From an uncultured Lachnospiraceae bacterium (GTDB taxonomy: Bacteria; Bacillota; Clostridia; Lachnospirales; Lachnospiraceae): DNA of 20,528 nucleotides. The stretch spans positions 1 through 20,528 of the forward strand of contig CALFCS010000187.1 of assembly GCA_937950565.1 (NCBI GenBank), written 5' to 3'. The notes beneath the pieces are model-generated. The model made no database searches. It was not told the DNA's origin and saw only the letters and a program-made list of their open reading frames with translations. Each line of letters starts with the position of its first letter. The stretch's first letter is position 1. This document shows, piece after piece, positions 6,452 through 13,678 of the stretch. The position numbers and the translations under genes were made by a program.

Positions 6452-7258
6452 CTAGCCATTATGCATTTTACACTCTTGCTTGTTAAGTTGATTCATCATG
6501 TGCTTTACACAAGTTCTCCAAAGTTTCATTCCGAAATAATCCAGCAGGAACTCTGGAAAAGCACTTAAAATGAATACTCTATTTTTATGAATTTCCTGCT
6601 CTTCAAATTTTTGTATTTCACGAGGATTTATTGTTTCTACATACTGTTCATAAGTGACAGTATGTGTCTGGTTCATCAGACATGAAAGCCTCATCGAAAA
6701 TACATCTATCACTTCTTTCCATATCTCGAAATCATATGCTTTGAACTGTGGATACCTGGCACGTGATGCTGATAATGCTTTGTAATTTTCTAATTCGCAT
6801 ACCTTCGCAAAACAATTATCCTTATTCCCACATACCCCTGCTTCAAAGTCTCGAAGAGCCTCCACCATCGGATAACTGATATACAACTTTCCATTCTCTG
6901 TTTCATTATCAAAACTTGTCAGCATCTGATCCAGCACATTGCCATCATCATCTTCGCTAAGATTGTTTTGATGTACATCATAGTCAAAAAACAGATACAC
7001 TTCAGAAAAATTCTCTCTGCCGAGTCCTTCCAGCTGCTCCTCAAGCGCCTCATGATTCTCCCTCAGCACTTCGATAATATCTGTATCAAAATCATCCTCT
7101 TTTAATTTCTTCCAAAGCATATATATATTCTGCCCGGCAGGAAGTGTAATGATCTTAAAATTTCCATGAGCAAAAAACACCTTAGAAATATTATCAATGA
7201 TAAGTGGTTCTCTGGCTTCTCCCTCGACTATGAATGCTTTATAGTCTCTATTATCCAT
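6452..7258 (-). CDS. TOPRIM-like (RloB/AriB-type) partner of the AAA ATPase, probable defence effector
   Basis: A 268-residue protein. Visible motifs suggest a TOPRIM-like fold: an N-terminal strand ending FIVEGE (E12, E14), a hydrophobic strand ending VYLFFDYDVH (D92, D94), and YISYPMVEALRDF (E133) where RloB-like proteins carry an S-x-P-x-x-E motif. These acidic residues would bind metal for nuclease action. Pairs of an AAA15-type ATPase with a small TOPRIM/RloB-like protein occur in known phage-defence systems (AbiL, PARIS); which of these, if any, this is cannot be decided by eye. The ATG at 7258 overlaps the ATPase stop by 8 bases, so the two are translationally coupled; an in-frame GTG at 7267 is the alternative start. 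Stop at 6452. Confidence 0.6.
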   Translation of the reverse strand: MDNRDYKAFIVEGEAREPLIIDNISKVFFAHGNFKIITLPAGQNIYMLWKKLKEDDFDTDIIEVLRENHEALEEQLEGLGRENFSEVYLFFDYDVHQNNLSEDDDGNVLDQMLTSFDNETENGKLYISYPMVEALRDFEAGVCGNKDNCFAKVCELENYKALSASRARYPQFKAYDFEIWKEVIDVFSMRLSCLMNQTHTVTYEQYVETINPREIQKFEEQEIHKNRVFILSAFPEFLLDYFGMKLWRTCVKHMMNQLNKQECKMHNG

Positions 7259-8357
7259 TAAACGCACCTGCCTTATACATTTTCTGAAGATTATGTGCCT
7301 GACGGAGTTCCTTTTCCGTCAATTCCGGAATTGCCTTAATCTTGTTGTTTTTTAAAATGAAATAACAGTCAGGCCGTAACAAATCATTACTCATAAGATC
7401 TGTATTATGCGTAGTTGTAAAAATCTGTACCCCTGCTATCTTTCTTAAACGCTTTTCAACGCCCTCTGATAATTCAAAATGATAAAATGCATCAAATTCA
7501 TCTATAAATACAAAAGATGCCTCCTTCATTCTTATATACCAGTAATAAAAGAGCGCAAGGGATCTGGTTCCTGTAGAAGCTATCTTAAAAAAGTCTGCAT
7601 CCTGATTTTCAAAATGACAGTAAATAGATTTTCTTCCATCCACCTCGCAGGCATACAAATCATACAAAATATCATTCTCTTTAAGAAATTCCTCAAACTC
7701 CTTAACCTTCCCACTATTTACAATACCTTCAGCTATTCCCTCGCTTCCGTTCATGAAGCCTTCGTACCCTCTGCTGTCCAGGGAATAAAAAAGAAACATA
7801 TGATCCACATAATCAATAAATTTCTTAAACACTTGATTCTCAGTATTATCAGTTAATATAGAATTGCTCTTTACATATTTTACCCTTGATATAGGACTTT
7901 CATTTTTAATGGAAGTATTTAACGTATCGGAACCTTCAAGAAGCGTAAATCCCTCTCCCTTTGTGAAGTCATAATATATAACCTCTCTGCCGTCAATTGA
8001 AAGGCTCTCATCCCGGAGTGTATTTACATCAGTTTTTCTATATTTATAAACCACCTCATGCTCATCAAATGCAAAGTCATATTCAAATTCAGCAAATGAT
8101 TTTCTCCCACTCATATTCAGATAAAAATCATATCCCTGTATAAGCTTCTGTTTCTCAGTCAAATGAATAATCAGATCAAAAATAGCTAATCCTAAATTCG
8201 ACTTTCCACAACTATTAATTCCGTATATAATCCCTTTTGTAATACAGCCATTTTCGACAATCTCAGAATGAAAGCTATAATTGCTTGGTGAACCTATGTC
8301 AAACGTGATTTTATCCTTAAATCCTTTGAAATTTTCTACACTAAATTTTTTTAACAT
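7251..8357 (-). CDS. AAA15/AAA_21-type ATPase (SMC/ABC-like), probable phage-defence sensor
   Basis: A 368-residue ATPase of the overcoming-lysogeny/AbiL-like class (COG1106-type). It opens with FSVENFKGFKDKITFDI, typical of these proteins, then Walker A GINSCGKS (46-53), an ABC-like signature STGTRSL (261-267), Walker B FVFIDE (282-287) and the switch histidine in TTTHNTD (H317). The middle, about residues 70-250, is variable and would form the sensor or dimer arm. No membrane segment is seen. I take the ATG at 8357, with GAAGGG 11 bases upstream; a GTG at 8366 lies too close to that site. It has its own promoter (8384-8412) and overlaps the TOPRIM-like gene by 8 bases. ATPase identity is sure; a defence role rests on pairing and context. 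Confidence 0.85.
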   Translation of the reverse strand: MLKKFSVENFKGFKDKITFDIGSPSNYSFHSEIVENGCITKGIIYGINSCGKSNLGLAIFDLIIHLTEKQKLIQGYDFYLNMSGRKSFAEFEYDFAFDEHEVVYKYRKTDVNTLRDESLSIDGREVIYYDFTKGEGFTLLEGSDTLNTSIKNESPISRVKYVKSNSILTDNTENQVFKKFIDYVDHMFLFYSLDSRGYEGFMNGSEGIAEGIVNSGKVKEFEEFLKENDILYDLYACEVDGRKSIYCHFENQDADFFKIASTGTRSLALFYYWYIRMKEASFVFIDEFDAFYHFELSEGVEKRLRKIAGVQIFTTTHNTDLMSNDLLRPDCYFILKNNKIKAIPELTEKELRQAHNLQKMYKAGAFNG

Positions 8358-8383
8358 GATAATCACATCCCTTCTTTTTTACT

Positions 8384-8412
8384 ATTATATGATTATCCGT
8401 ATTTTTTATCAA
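8384..8412 (-). promoter_or_regulatory. promoter of the ATPase/TOPRIM cassette
   Basis: On the minus strand TTGATA (8412-8407), a 17-base spacer and a perfect TATAAT (8389-8384) stand about 27 bases before the ATPase start. The cassette thus carries its own near-consensus promoter. Confidence 0.8.
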
Positions 8413-8435
8413 GTATAGCCGTATTTTTTTTACGG
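8397..8435. promoter_or_regulatory. operator-like repeats at the cassette promoter
   Basis: CCGTA-T7-TACGG (8419-8435) is a 17-bp inverted repeat directly upstream of the -35. The half-site CCGTATTTTTT recurs at 8397-8407, 22 bp away (two helical turns), inside the -35/-10 spacer. The arrangement looks like a repressor or activator site, but no regulator is encoded in the cassette. Confidence 0.4.
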
Positions 8436-8461
8436 AATTTAAATATTCTTATTTTCAATTT

Positions 8462-8478
8462 GATAGCCCTGCATCTTT
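8462..8478. repeat. 17-bp direct repeat, right copy, flanking the ATPase/TOPRIM cassette
   Basis: Identical to 6393-6409. It lies at the stop codon of the HD-domain gene. It carries the right arm of the terminator but not the left arm, so the HD gene has lost a complete terminator hairpin at its 3' end. Confidence 0.9.
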
Positions 8479-9014
8479 TATCCAAAATTTTTTTCAATCA
8501 GCCCACAGTATTCTTCATAAGCCGGAATTCCTTCAAACGCATCCTTTAAAGCATCCCTCACCCCTTTATAATACCAGCCAATCGTCTCTTTATTTTTCAT
8601 ACGAAAGCGATTCCACAATTCTTCTCCAATCACCGGGTAATCCCGGTTAATGTCCCGCATGTTAGACAATTTATCTGCCAGACCAATCATCTGAACCTCT
8701 TTGGGAGCTGTTTTCAAATACTCAATCGTCGCAGATTTTCTTTCCATCCATGTTTTTGATTTGTCTTCACTCTCCCGCGCTACCATGTATGCGACTCTTT
8801 CTGAGAATTCCTGTGCAAGGATTCTCTGTGTAATTCCCTCACAGTCCTCAATCGTATCATGAAGCACCGCGGCGCTGATAACCTCCTCATCTGTCGTCAT
8901 GGCAGAAACAATATCTCCAACTTCTATTGGATGTACAATATAAGGTCTCTTTGTACCCTTTCGAAACTGTCCTTCATGCGCCTTTGTGGCAAATTCAATC
9001 GCTTTGTTAATCAT
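8478..9014 (-). CDS. small HD-domain (p)ppGpp hydrolase-like protein (MESH1/SAH type)
   Basis: A 178-residue protein close in pattern to the hydrolase domain of RelA/SpoT and to MESH1: AHEGQFRKG..YIVHP (H28), AAVLHDTIED (H52, D53) and LADKLSNMRDI (D114) supply the metal-binding HD residues. No synthetase domain follows, so the predicted role is removal of the pyrophosphate from (p)ppGpp or a related nucleotide in the cytosol; the substrate is inferred from the family. The start at 9014 has AGGAGG seven bases upstream, inside the RND gene, and overlaps its stop by 8 bases, so the two are co-translated. Its 3' end abuts the inserted cassette, and its transcript may run into the ATPase gene. Confidence 0.8.
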   Translation of the reverse strand: MINKAIEFATKAHEGQFRKGTKRPYIVHPIEVGDIVSAMTTDEEVISAAVLHDTIEDCEGITQRILAQEFSERVAYMVARESEDKSKTWMERKSATIEYLKTAPKEVQMIGLADKLSNMRDINRDYPVIGEELWNRFRMKNKETIGWYYKGVRDALKDAFEGIPAYEEYCGLIEKNFG

Positions 9015-12000
9015 GCTTTTTCCTCCTGTGGAATACATCGAATATACAAGGAACAACAACCAATGTCAATAAAGTTCCATATATCAGTCCACCGATTGTT
9101 ACAACCGCCATCGGCTGTACCATATCCGAGCCCATTCCAAATCCCAGTGCCATCGTAGACAATCCAAGAATTGTTGTAAGGGCCGTCATAATAATCGGTC
9201 GAAGTCTCGTTTTTCCTGCCTCCACAAGTGCTGTCTTCTGTTCCATTCCTTCTGCAATCAATTGATTTGCATAATCAATAAATACAATACCATTATTAAC
9301 AATAATACCCGAAAGCATTACAAAACCAATCATGGCAATGACACTGACTGACATCCCTGCGAGAAAGAGAGCCAGAAGTCCTCCGGTGAATGCCAGCGGT
9401 ACAGTAAACATAATGATAAAAGGAGAGCGCAGGGACTGGAACTGTGCCACCATAATCAGATACATAAATACAAGCGCAAGTCCGAGCATTTTAAATAATT
9501 CTGTCATGGATTCATTAATCGTCTCGTCTTCTCCGGTCATCTTTATCTCATAACCTTCAGGAACATGATAATCTTTCAGTGCATCCTTAATCCGGTTACT
9601 TACAATCCCGATATTGTCACCCTCTTTTATCTGCGCTGTCACAGACATATACCGGTTCTGCGAATCCCGTCGTATGGACTGAAGCGCAGAGCCTTTCTCG
9701 AATTCCGCCACCGAAGCAAGCGGAACCTCTTCCTTTGTCCCATCCTGCTTTTTCACTTCTAATGTCATGTTCCGGATATCATTGCGGGTAAGCGTCTCAT
9801 TTGCACCGTCAGCCACATAAACATCATAGTTTTTCGTATCTGTTCCAAGTGTCATGGATTTGGACGGTTCTGCAAGTTTTCCGGATAATTCCTGGTAAAC
9901 CTGCGCCACCGTAAGTCCATGCGCCGCCGCCTTCTCTTTGTCTACCAGAATACGAAGTTCTTCATCATTATCCTCGGTTCCGTCCGATACGTCCTGTGTG
10001 CCCTTCGTTTTCTCTACAATCTCTTTTACATCTGCCGCAATTTCCTGCAGCTTATCCAGCTCTTTTCCCTTAATCTGAATATTCACACCCGAGCTTCCAA
10101 GAGCGCTCATATCCATATTGGATGTACTTACCGTCACTTCTCCGTCAATGTCTTTTGTAAGCTTTTCTATCTCCTTCTGTATTTCATTATTAGAAAGCTT
10201 CGGATTCTCCTTTAAAATCGCATAGAACTGTACCTGATTCATCACCGTCTGCGTCCCCATCATATCACTTGTCGATACAAGCGCACCGATATCCTCCACA
10301 TCATCCAGTGCTCCCACAAGCTCCATAATCTTATCTGCCTCTTTTGCGGTATCCGCAAGGCTGGTTCCCTCTTCTGTATCCAGAACCATACTGATCTGCG
10401 TGCTTTCCATCGGCGGCATAAATTCTGTTCCCCTGGATAATGCAAGCACAATACTTCCTGCAAAAAGGACAAATGTAACAAGAAATACAATTGCTTTTTT
10501 CTGCAATGCCCTGCCCAGGAATTTCCCGTATGTTTCTCTTATCTTTACAAAAACTCTGCTTTCTTTACTTTCTGTTTTCTTCAAAAGACCGGATGCCATC
10601 ATCGGAACAACGGTCAGCGCAACCAAAAGACTTGCCAGCAGAGAATATCCAATAGTCAGTCCCATATCTACAAATAACTGTCTTGTAATTCCTTTTGTAA
10701 ATACAATCGGAAGAAATACACATACCGTCGTAAGGGTGGATGCGAAGATTGCCCCGCCAACCTGTCTGGCACCTTCCACCGCCGCTTCCTTTACAGACGC
10801 ACCTTCTTCATTTCTCATGCGGTATATATTTTCAATCACTACAATGGAATTATCTACCAGCATACCAACACCAAGCGCCAGCCCGGAAAGCGAAATAACA
10901 TTCAACGTGATTCCCGAAAAATACATTGCTACAATTGCAGCTAAAATACTAATCGGAATCGAACATGCAATAATAAATGTAGAGCGCGCACTTTTTAAGA
11001 AAATGAGCAGAATAATAATTGCGAGAATCGCCCCATATACCAGGTTTTCAAGCACGGAACCTACAATCAGATCAATATAAATTCCCTGATCCATCAGTGT
11101 TACCGTTTTGATTCCACTATTTTCTTTCTCTATCTTCTGCATTCTTTCCAGTACACGGTCGCTGACATCCCCGGTAGAATAACCGGTCTGTTTCTGGATG
11201 CTCAGCATAACTCCCGGTTCGCCGTTAATCTTTGCATAAGTTTCATCTGCGTCATTCACAAGCTCCACACTTGCCACATCCGATAACTTCACCGGGTCAA
11301 TTCCATCCATATCCAGAAGGACAAGATTCTCCATCTCTTCGATACTTTTAAATTTATCTCCTACCCGCACAAGGTAATCGATTCCATTTTCTGTCACATA
11401 GCCTGCCGGCATACGGAAATTCTGTGCCCCCAGAATCGTCTTGATGGTCTCCACCGAAAAGATGCTGTCTGTATCCATGGCAGCCCCTGCTTCTCCGCCT
11501 GCCGTCTCAAGCTGCGTCTCCTGCATCTGAATCGCTGATTCTCCTGATACGAGGCGGGCGATTCCTTCTCCCAGTCCTGCTGCCGCCTCAAGCTGCGCTG
11601 ATGCGAGCTGCCCTCTTGCCTGTGCAAGGGAAAGTGCTCCGTCATTCACCTGCTTCTGCATCGCTTCAAGCTGCTGTTTCCCGGCCGCAAGCTGCCCTTG
11701 TGCTTCCTTAAGCTGCACCTCCTGTGCCTTAAGATTTTCCAAAGTCTCAGATAAAGCATTCATCGCAGAGTCATAATTCTCCATCGCAGGCGCAAGCTCC
11801 GCAAGCACTGTTTCTAATTGTGCTTTCTGCGCCTTTTCTTCCTCTGTAAGCGGCTGCCCGGATGCCTCTTTTTTCTCAAACATCTCAAGCGCCGCACGTG
11901 CAGAATCATAACTGTCCTTTACTTCCTCAAGCTGCACCTTCTGCGCCTGGGCCGTCTGTCTTGCGGCCTGCACGGATGCCAGAGACTGCGTAATCTGTGT

Positions 12001-12813
12001 ATCAGACACATTCAGCTCTGCCATCTTCTCTGTAATCTCAAGCTGTGCCTGTTTGATTTCTTCACTCTTTACTGAAAGCTGCGCTTCTGCCTGGGAAAGT
12101 CCTTGTCCTGCCTGTGTCTTTCCGGAAGCAAATGCTTTCTTTCCGTCCTTCACCTGCGCCTTTGCCTGTTCTAATGCCTCCCGGGCTTCACTTAATTTGG
12201 CTTCCATCTCCGCCTTAATATCATCACTCAGTGCGTTAATCTGCTGTTCATTCAGAGTAACCTCAACTGTTTCTTCAATACTTCCGGTAACAGTTACCGA
12301 GGCAACACCTTCCACACTTTCTATTTCTGGTATTACTTTTTCTTCTATAATCCTGCTGACCTCTGCCTCATTTTCCCCATATGCCGTCACTGCAGAAATC
12401 AATACCGGCATCATATCCGGATTTAATTTCACGATCAGCGGATTCCCCACACTTTCCGGCCACATACCGCGGATCTGGTCCAGGTTTTCCCGCATCTCGA
12501 TCGTTACAGAATCCATATTTGCAGTCTGGTCGAACTCCAGAATGACTGTTGATACATTTTCGCTCGAAACAGACTGGACGTTACTGATATTACTGACCGT
12601 TGCCATCGTCTGCTCCACCGGCCGGGTCACAATTTCCTCCACTTCCTCCGGACTCGCTCCCGGATAAGTCGTCATAACCATCGCATAAGGAAGGTTCATG
12701 CTTGGCAAGAGATCTACTGTCATCTCACGAAAAGACACAACCCCCAGTATTATAATTAATACAATTCCTACAATTACTGTATATGGTTTTTTTACACTAA
12801 ACTTTGAAAACAT
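9007..12813 (-). CDS. RND (HAE1/AcrB-like) efflux transporter with a large coiled-coil insertion
   Basis: Inner-membrane proton-driven exporter of the RND superfamily, 1268 residues where AcrB-like proteins have about 1000-1060. It has TM1 (about 11-28), porter segments with the typical YPGASPEEVEEIVTRPVE, then a coiled-coil/heptad-rich insert at about 195-440 (E, K, A, Q, L rich), then return to PN2 sequence (NFRMPAGYVTENG). TM4 contains GVGMLVDNSIVVIEN with the proton-relay aspartate D654. A second porter half and C-terminal six-helix bundle follow. The substrate cannot be told. No membrane-fusion adaptor gene lies beside it; the insert may replace that function. The start at 12813 has only a weak upstream site. 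A promoter lies at 12849-12877, and the stop overlaps the HD gene. Confidence 0.93.
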   Translation of the reverse strand: MFSKFSVKKPYTVIVGIVLIIILGVVSFREMTVDLLPSMNLPYAMVMTTYPGASPEEVEEIVTRPVEQTMATVSNISNVQSVSSENVSTVILEFDQTANMDSVTIEMRENLDQIRGMWPESVGNPLIVKLNPDMMPVLISAVTAYGENEAEVSRIIEEKVIPEIESVEGVASVTVTGSIEETVEVTLNEQQINALSDDIKAEMEAKLSEAREALEQAKAQVKDGKKAFASGKTQAGQGLSQAEAQLSVKSEEIKQAQLEITEKMAELNVSDTQITQSLASVQAARQTAQAQKVQLEEVKDSYDSARAALEMFEKKEASGQPLTEEEKAQKAQLETVLAELAPAMENYDSAMNALSETLENLKAQEVQLKEAQGQLAAGKQQLEAMQKQVNDGALSLAQARGQLASAQLEAAAGLGEGIARLVSGESAIQMQETQLETAGGEAGAAMDTDSIFSVETIKTILGAQNFRMPAGYVTENGIDYLVRVGDKFKSIEEMENLVLLDMDGIDPVKLSDVASVELVNDADETYAKINGEPGVMLSIQKQTGYSTGDVSDRVLERMQKIEKENSGIKTVTLMDQGIYIDLIVGSVLENLVYGAILAIIILLIFLKSARSTFIIACSIPISILAAIVAMYFSGITLNVISLSGLALGVGMLVDNSIVVIENIYRMRNEEGASVKEAAVEGARQVGGAIFASTLTTVCVFLPIVFTKGITRQLFVDMGLTIGYSLLASLLVALTVVPMMASGLLKKTESKESRVFVKIRETYGKFLGRALQKKAIVFLVTFVLFAGSIVLALSRGTEFMPPMESTQISMVLDTEEGTSLADTAKEADKIMELVGALDDVEDIGALVSTSDMMGTQTVMNQVQFYAILKENPKLSNNEIQKEIEKLTKDIDGEVTVSTSNMDMSALGSSGVNIQIKGKELDKLQEIAADVKEIVEKTKGTQDVSDGTEDNDEELRILVDKEKAAAHGLTVAQVYQELSGKLAEPSKSMTLGTDTKNYDVYVADGANETLTRNDIRNMTLEVKKQDGTKEEVPLASVAEFEKGSALQSIRRDSQNRYMSVTAQIKEGDNIGIVSNRIKDALKDYHVPEGYEIKMTGEDETINESMTELFKMLGLALVFMYLIMVAQFQSLRSPFIIMFTVPLAFTGGLLALFLAGMSVSVIAMIGFVMLSGIIVNNGIVFIDYANQLIAEGMEQKTALVEAGKTRLRPIIMTALTTILGLSTMALGFGMGSDMVQPMAVVTIGGLIYGTLLTLVVVPCIFDVFHRRKKHD

Positions 12814-12848
12814 ACCGCTCTTCTTTCTCCACTTCTTTTCTCATGTAA

Positions 12849-12877
12849 ATAATAACATCCCGAACTTTAAATGGCAA
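12849..12877 (-). promoter_or_regulatory. promoter of the RND-HD operon
   Basis: On the minus strand TTGCCA (12877-12872), a 17-base spacer and TATTAT (12854-12849) lie 36 bases upstream of the RND start. It is in the short divergent region shared with the SDR gene. Confidence 0.65.
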
Positions 12878-12890
12878 CGATTGTATTGTA

Positions 12891-12905
12891 TAATAATTAT
12901 TATCA
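12891..12905. promoter_or_regulatory. possible Fur-family operator between the RND and SDR genes
   Basis: TAATAATTATTATCA matches the Fur 7-1-7 consensus TGATAATNATTATCA at all but one of the defined positions, and the core ATAATAATTATTAT (12890-12903) is a perfect palindrome. It overlaps a TATAAT (12889-12894) that could be the -10 of the SDR gene. The region is very AT-rich, so chance is a real possibility. Confidence 0.3.
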
Positions 12906-12939
12906 TTTTATAAACTATATTTTTCAGGAGGCTCATCAT

Positions 12940-13665
12940 ATGCAGAAATATGTTCTTATCACAGGCGCTTCAAGAGGAATTGGAAAAAGTACGGCTCTGT
13001 TATTTGCACAAAAAGGTTACCATGTATTTTTAAACTGCAATACATCCATAGATGAATTAGAAAAAGTAAAGGAGCAGATTGATAAAGAGGGAGGCCGCTG
13101 CACCCTTGTCCCGGGAAACGTCGCAGACCCGGAAGCTGTCCGGAAAATCTTCTGCGAAATCCACAAAGTCTGTTCCGGCCTCGATGTATTGATAAATAAC
13201 GCGGGCATCGCACACATCGGACTGCTGCATGAAATGACAAATGAAGAATGGAACCAGATTATCCAGACGAATCTTTCCTCTGTTTTCTACTGCTGCCGTC
13301 TGGCTATTCCTACAATGATATCAAAAAAATCCGGACGGATTATCAACATTTCTTCCATATGGGGAAATACAGGCGCATCCTGTGAAGTGGCTTATTCTGC
13401 TTCCAAGTCCGGCATAAACGGACTGACGCGCGCCCTTGCAAAGGAGCTTGCCCCCAGCAACATTCAGGTAAATGCGCTTTCCTGCGGAGTCATTGACACG
13501 GTTATGAACGGACAGCTGACAGAAGAGGAACGGGTCGCTTTAGAATATGAGATTCCTGCCGGAAGATTCGGCACACCAGAGGAAGCTGCACAGATGGTCT
13601 GGAATATAACAAATGCCCCGTCATATATGACAGGGCAGGTGATTGGAATCGATGGGGGATACTAA
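12940..13665 (+). CDS. short-chain dehydrogenase/reductase, FabG-like
   Basis: A 241-residue classical SDR that would reduce a ketone or 3-oxoacyl group with NAD(P)H. Visible motifs: TGASRGIG (8-15) for cofactor binding, NNAG (86-89), catalytic Ser139 in NISS and YSASK (Tyr152, Lys156), ending GQVIGIDGGY as in FabG. Its position away from fatty-acid genes makes it uncertain whether it is the biosynthetic 3-oxoacyl-ACP reductase or a paralogue, so no symbol is given. The start at 12940 has CAGGAGG eight bases upstream; a longer in-frame start at 12871 lies before the likely -10 and is rejected. It is divergent from the RND gene and convergent with the PurF-like gene, whose stop is only 13 bases away with no visible terminator between. 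Confidence 0.88.
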   Translation: MQKYVLITGASRGIGKSTALLFAQKGYHVFLNCNTSIDELEKVKEQIDKEGGRCTLVPGNVADPEAVRKIFCEIHKVCSGLDVLINNAGIAHIGLLHEMTNEEWNQIIQTNLSSVFYCCRLAIPTMISKKSGRIINISSIWGNTGASCEVAYSASKSGINGLTRALAKELAPSNIQVNALSCGVIDTVMNGQLTEEERVALEYEIPAGRFGTPEEAAQMVWNITNAPSYMTGQVIGIDGGY

Positions 13666-13678
13666 AGAAACGTATTCT

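Larger units (their letters stand above)
6393..8478. mobile_element. candidate inserted two-gene defence cassette bounded by direct repeats
   Basis: About 2.05 kb between the 17-bp repeats holds only the ATPase and TOPRIM-like genes, their promoter and an operator-like region. The segment is visibly more AT-rich than the surrounding genes. Removing it with one repeat copy would rebuild one shared terminator between the convergent DUF1284 and HD-domain genes, followed on the plus strand by a T-rich tail. There is no integrase or transposase inside, so if mobile it is passive, or the mobility functions were lost. Mobility is inferred. Confidence 0.5.

Noticed and set aside
6452..8357. Naming the cassette outright as PARIS (AriA/AriB) or AbiL
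   Set aside because: The architecture fits both, but the diagnostic domains cannot be separated by eye; left unnamed.
10400..11080. 226-codon open frame on the plus strand inside the RND gene
   Set aside because: Antisense shadow of a long, clearly coding gene; no ribosome-binding site or recognisable domain.
12053..12667. 204-codon plus-strand open frame rich in Ser, Thr and Ile
   Set aside because: Antisense of the RND coiled-coil and porter region; composition reflects the opposite strand's codons.
12871..12939. Earlier start for the SDR gene adding 23 residues
   Set aside because: The extension encodes an AT-rich non-family segment across the promoter region; the ATG at 12940 has a proper CAGGAGG site and aligns with the family N-terminus.
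13666..13678. Terminator between the convergent SDR and PurF-like genes
   Set aside because: Only 13 bases separate the stops and no hairpin or T-run is visible; transcripts may overlap.
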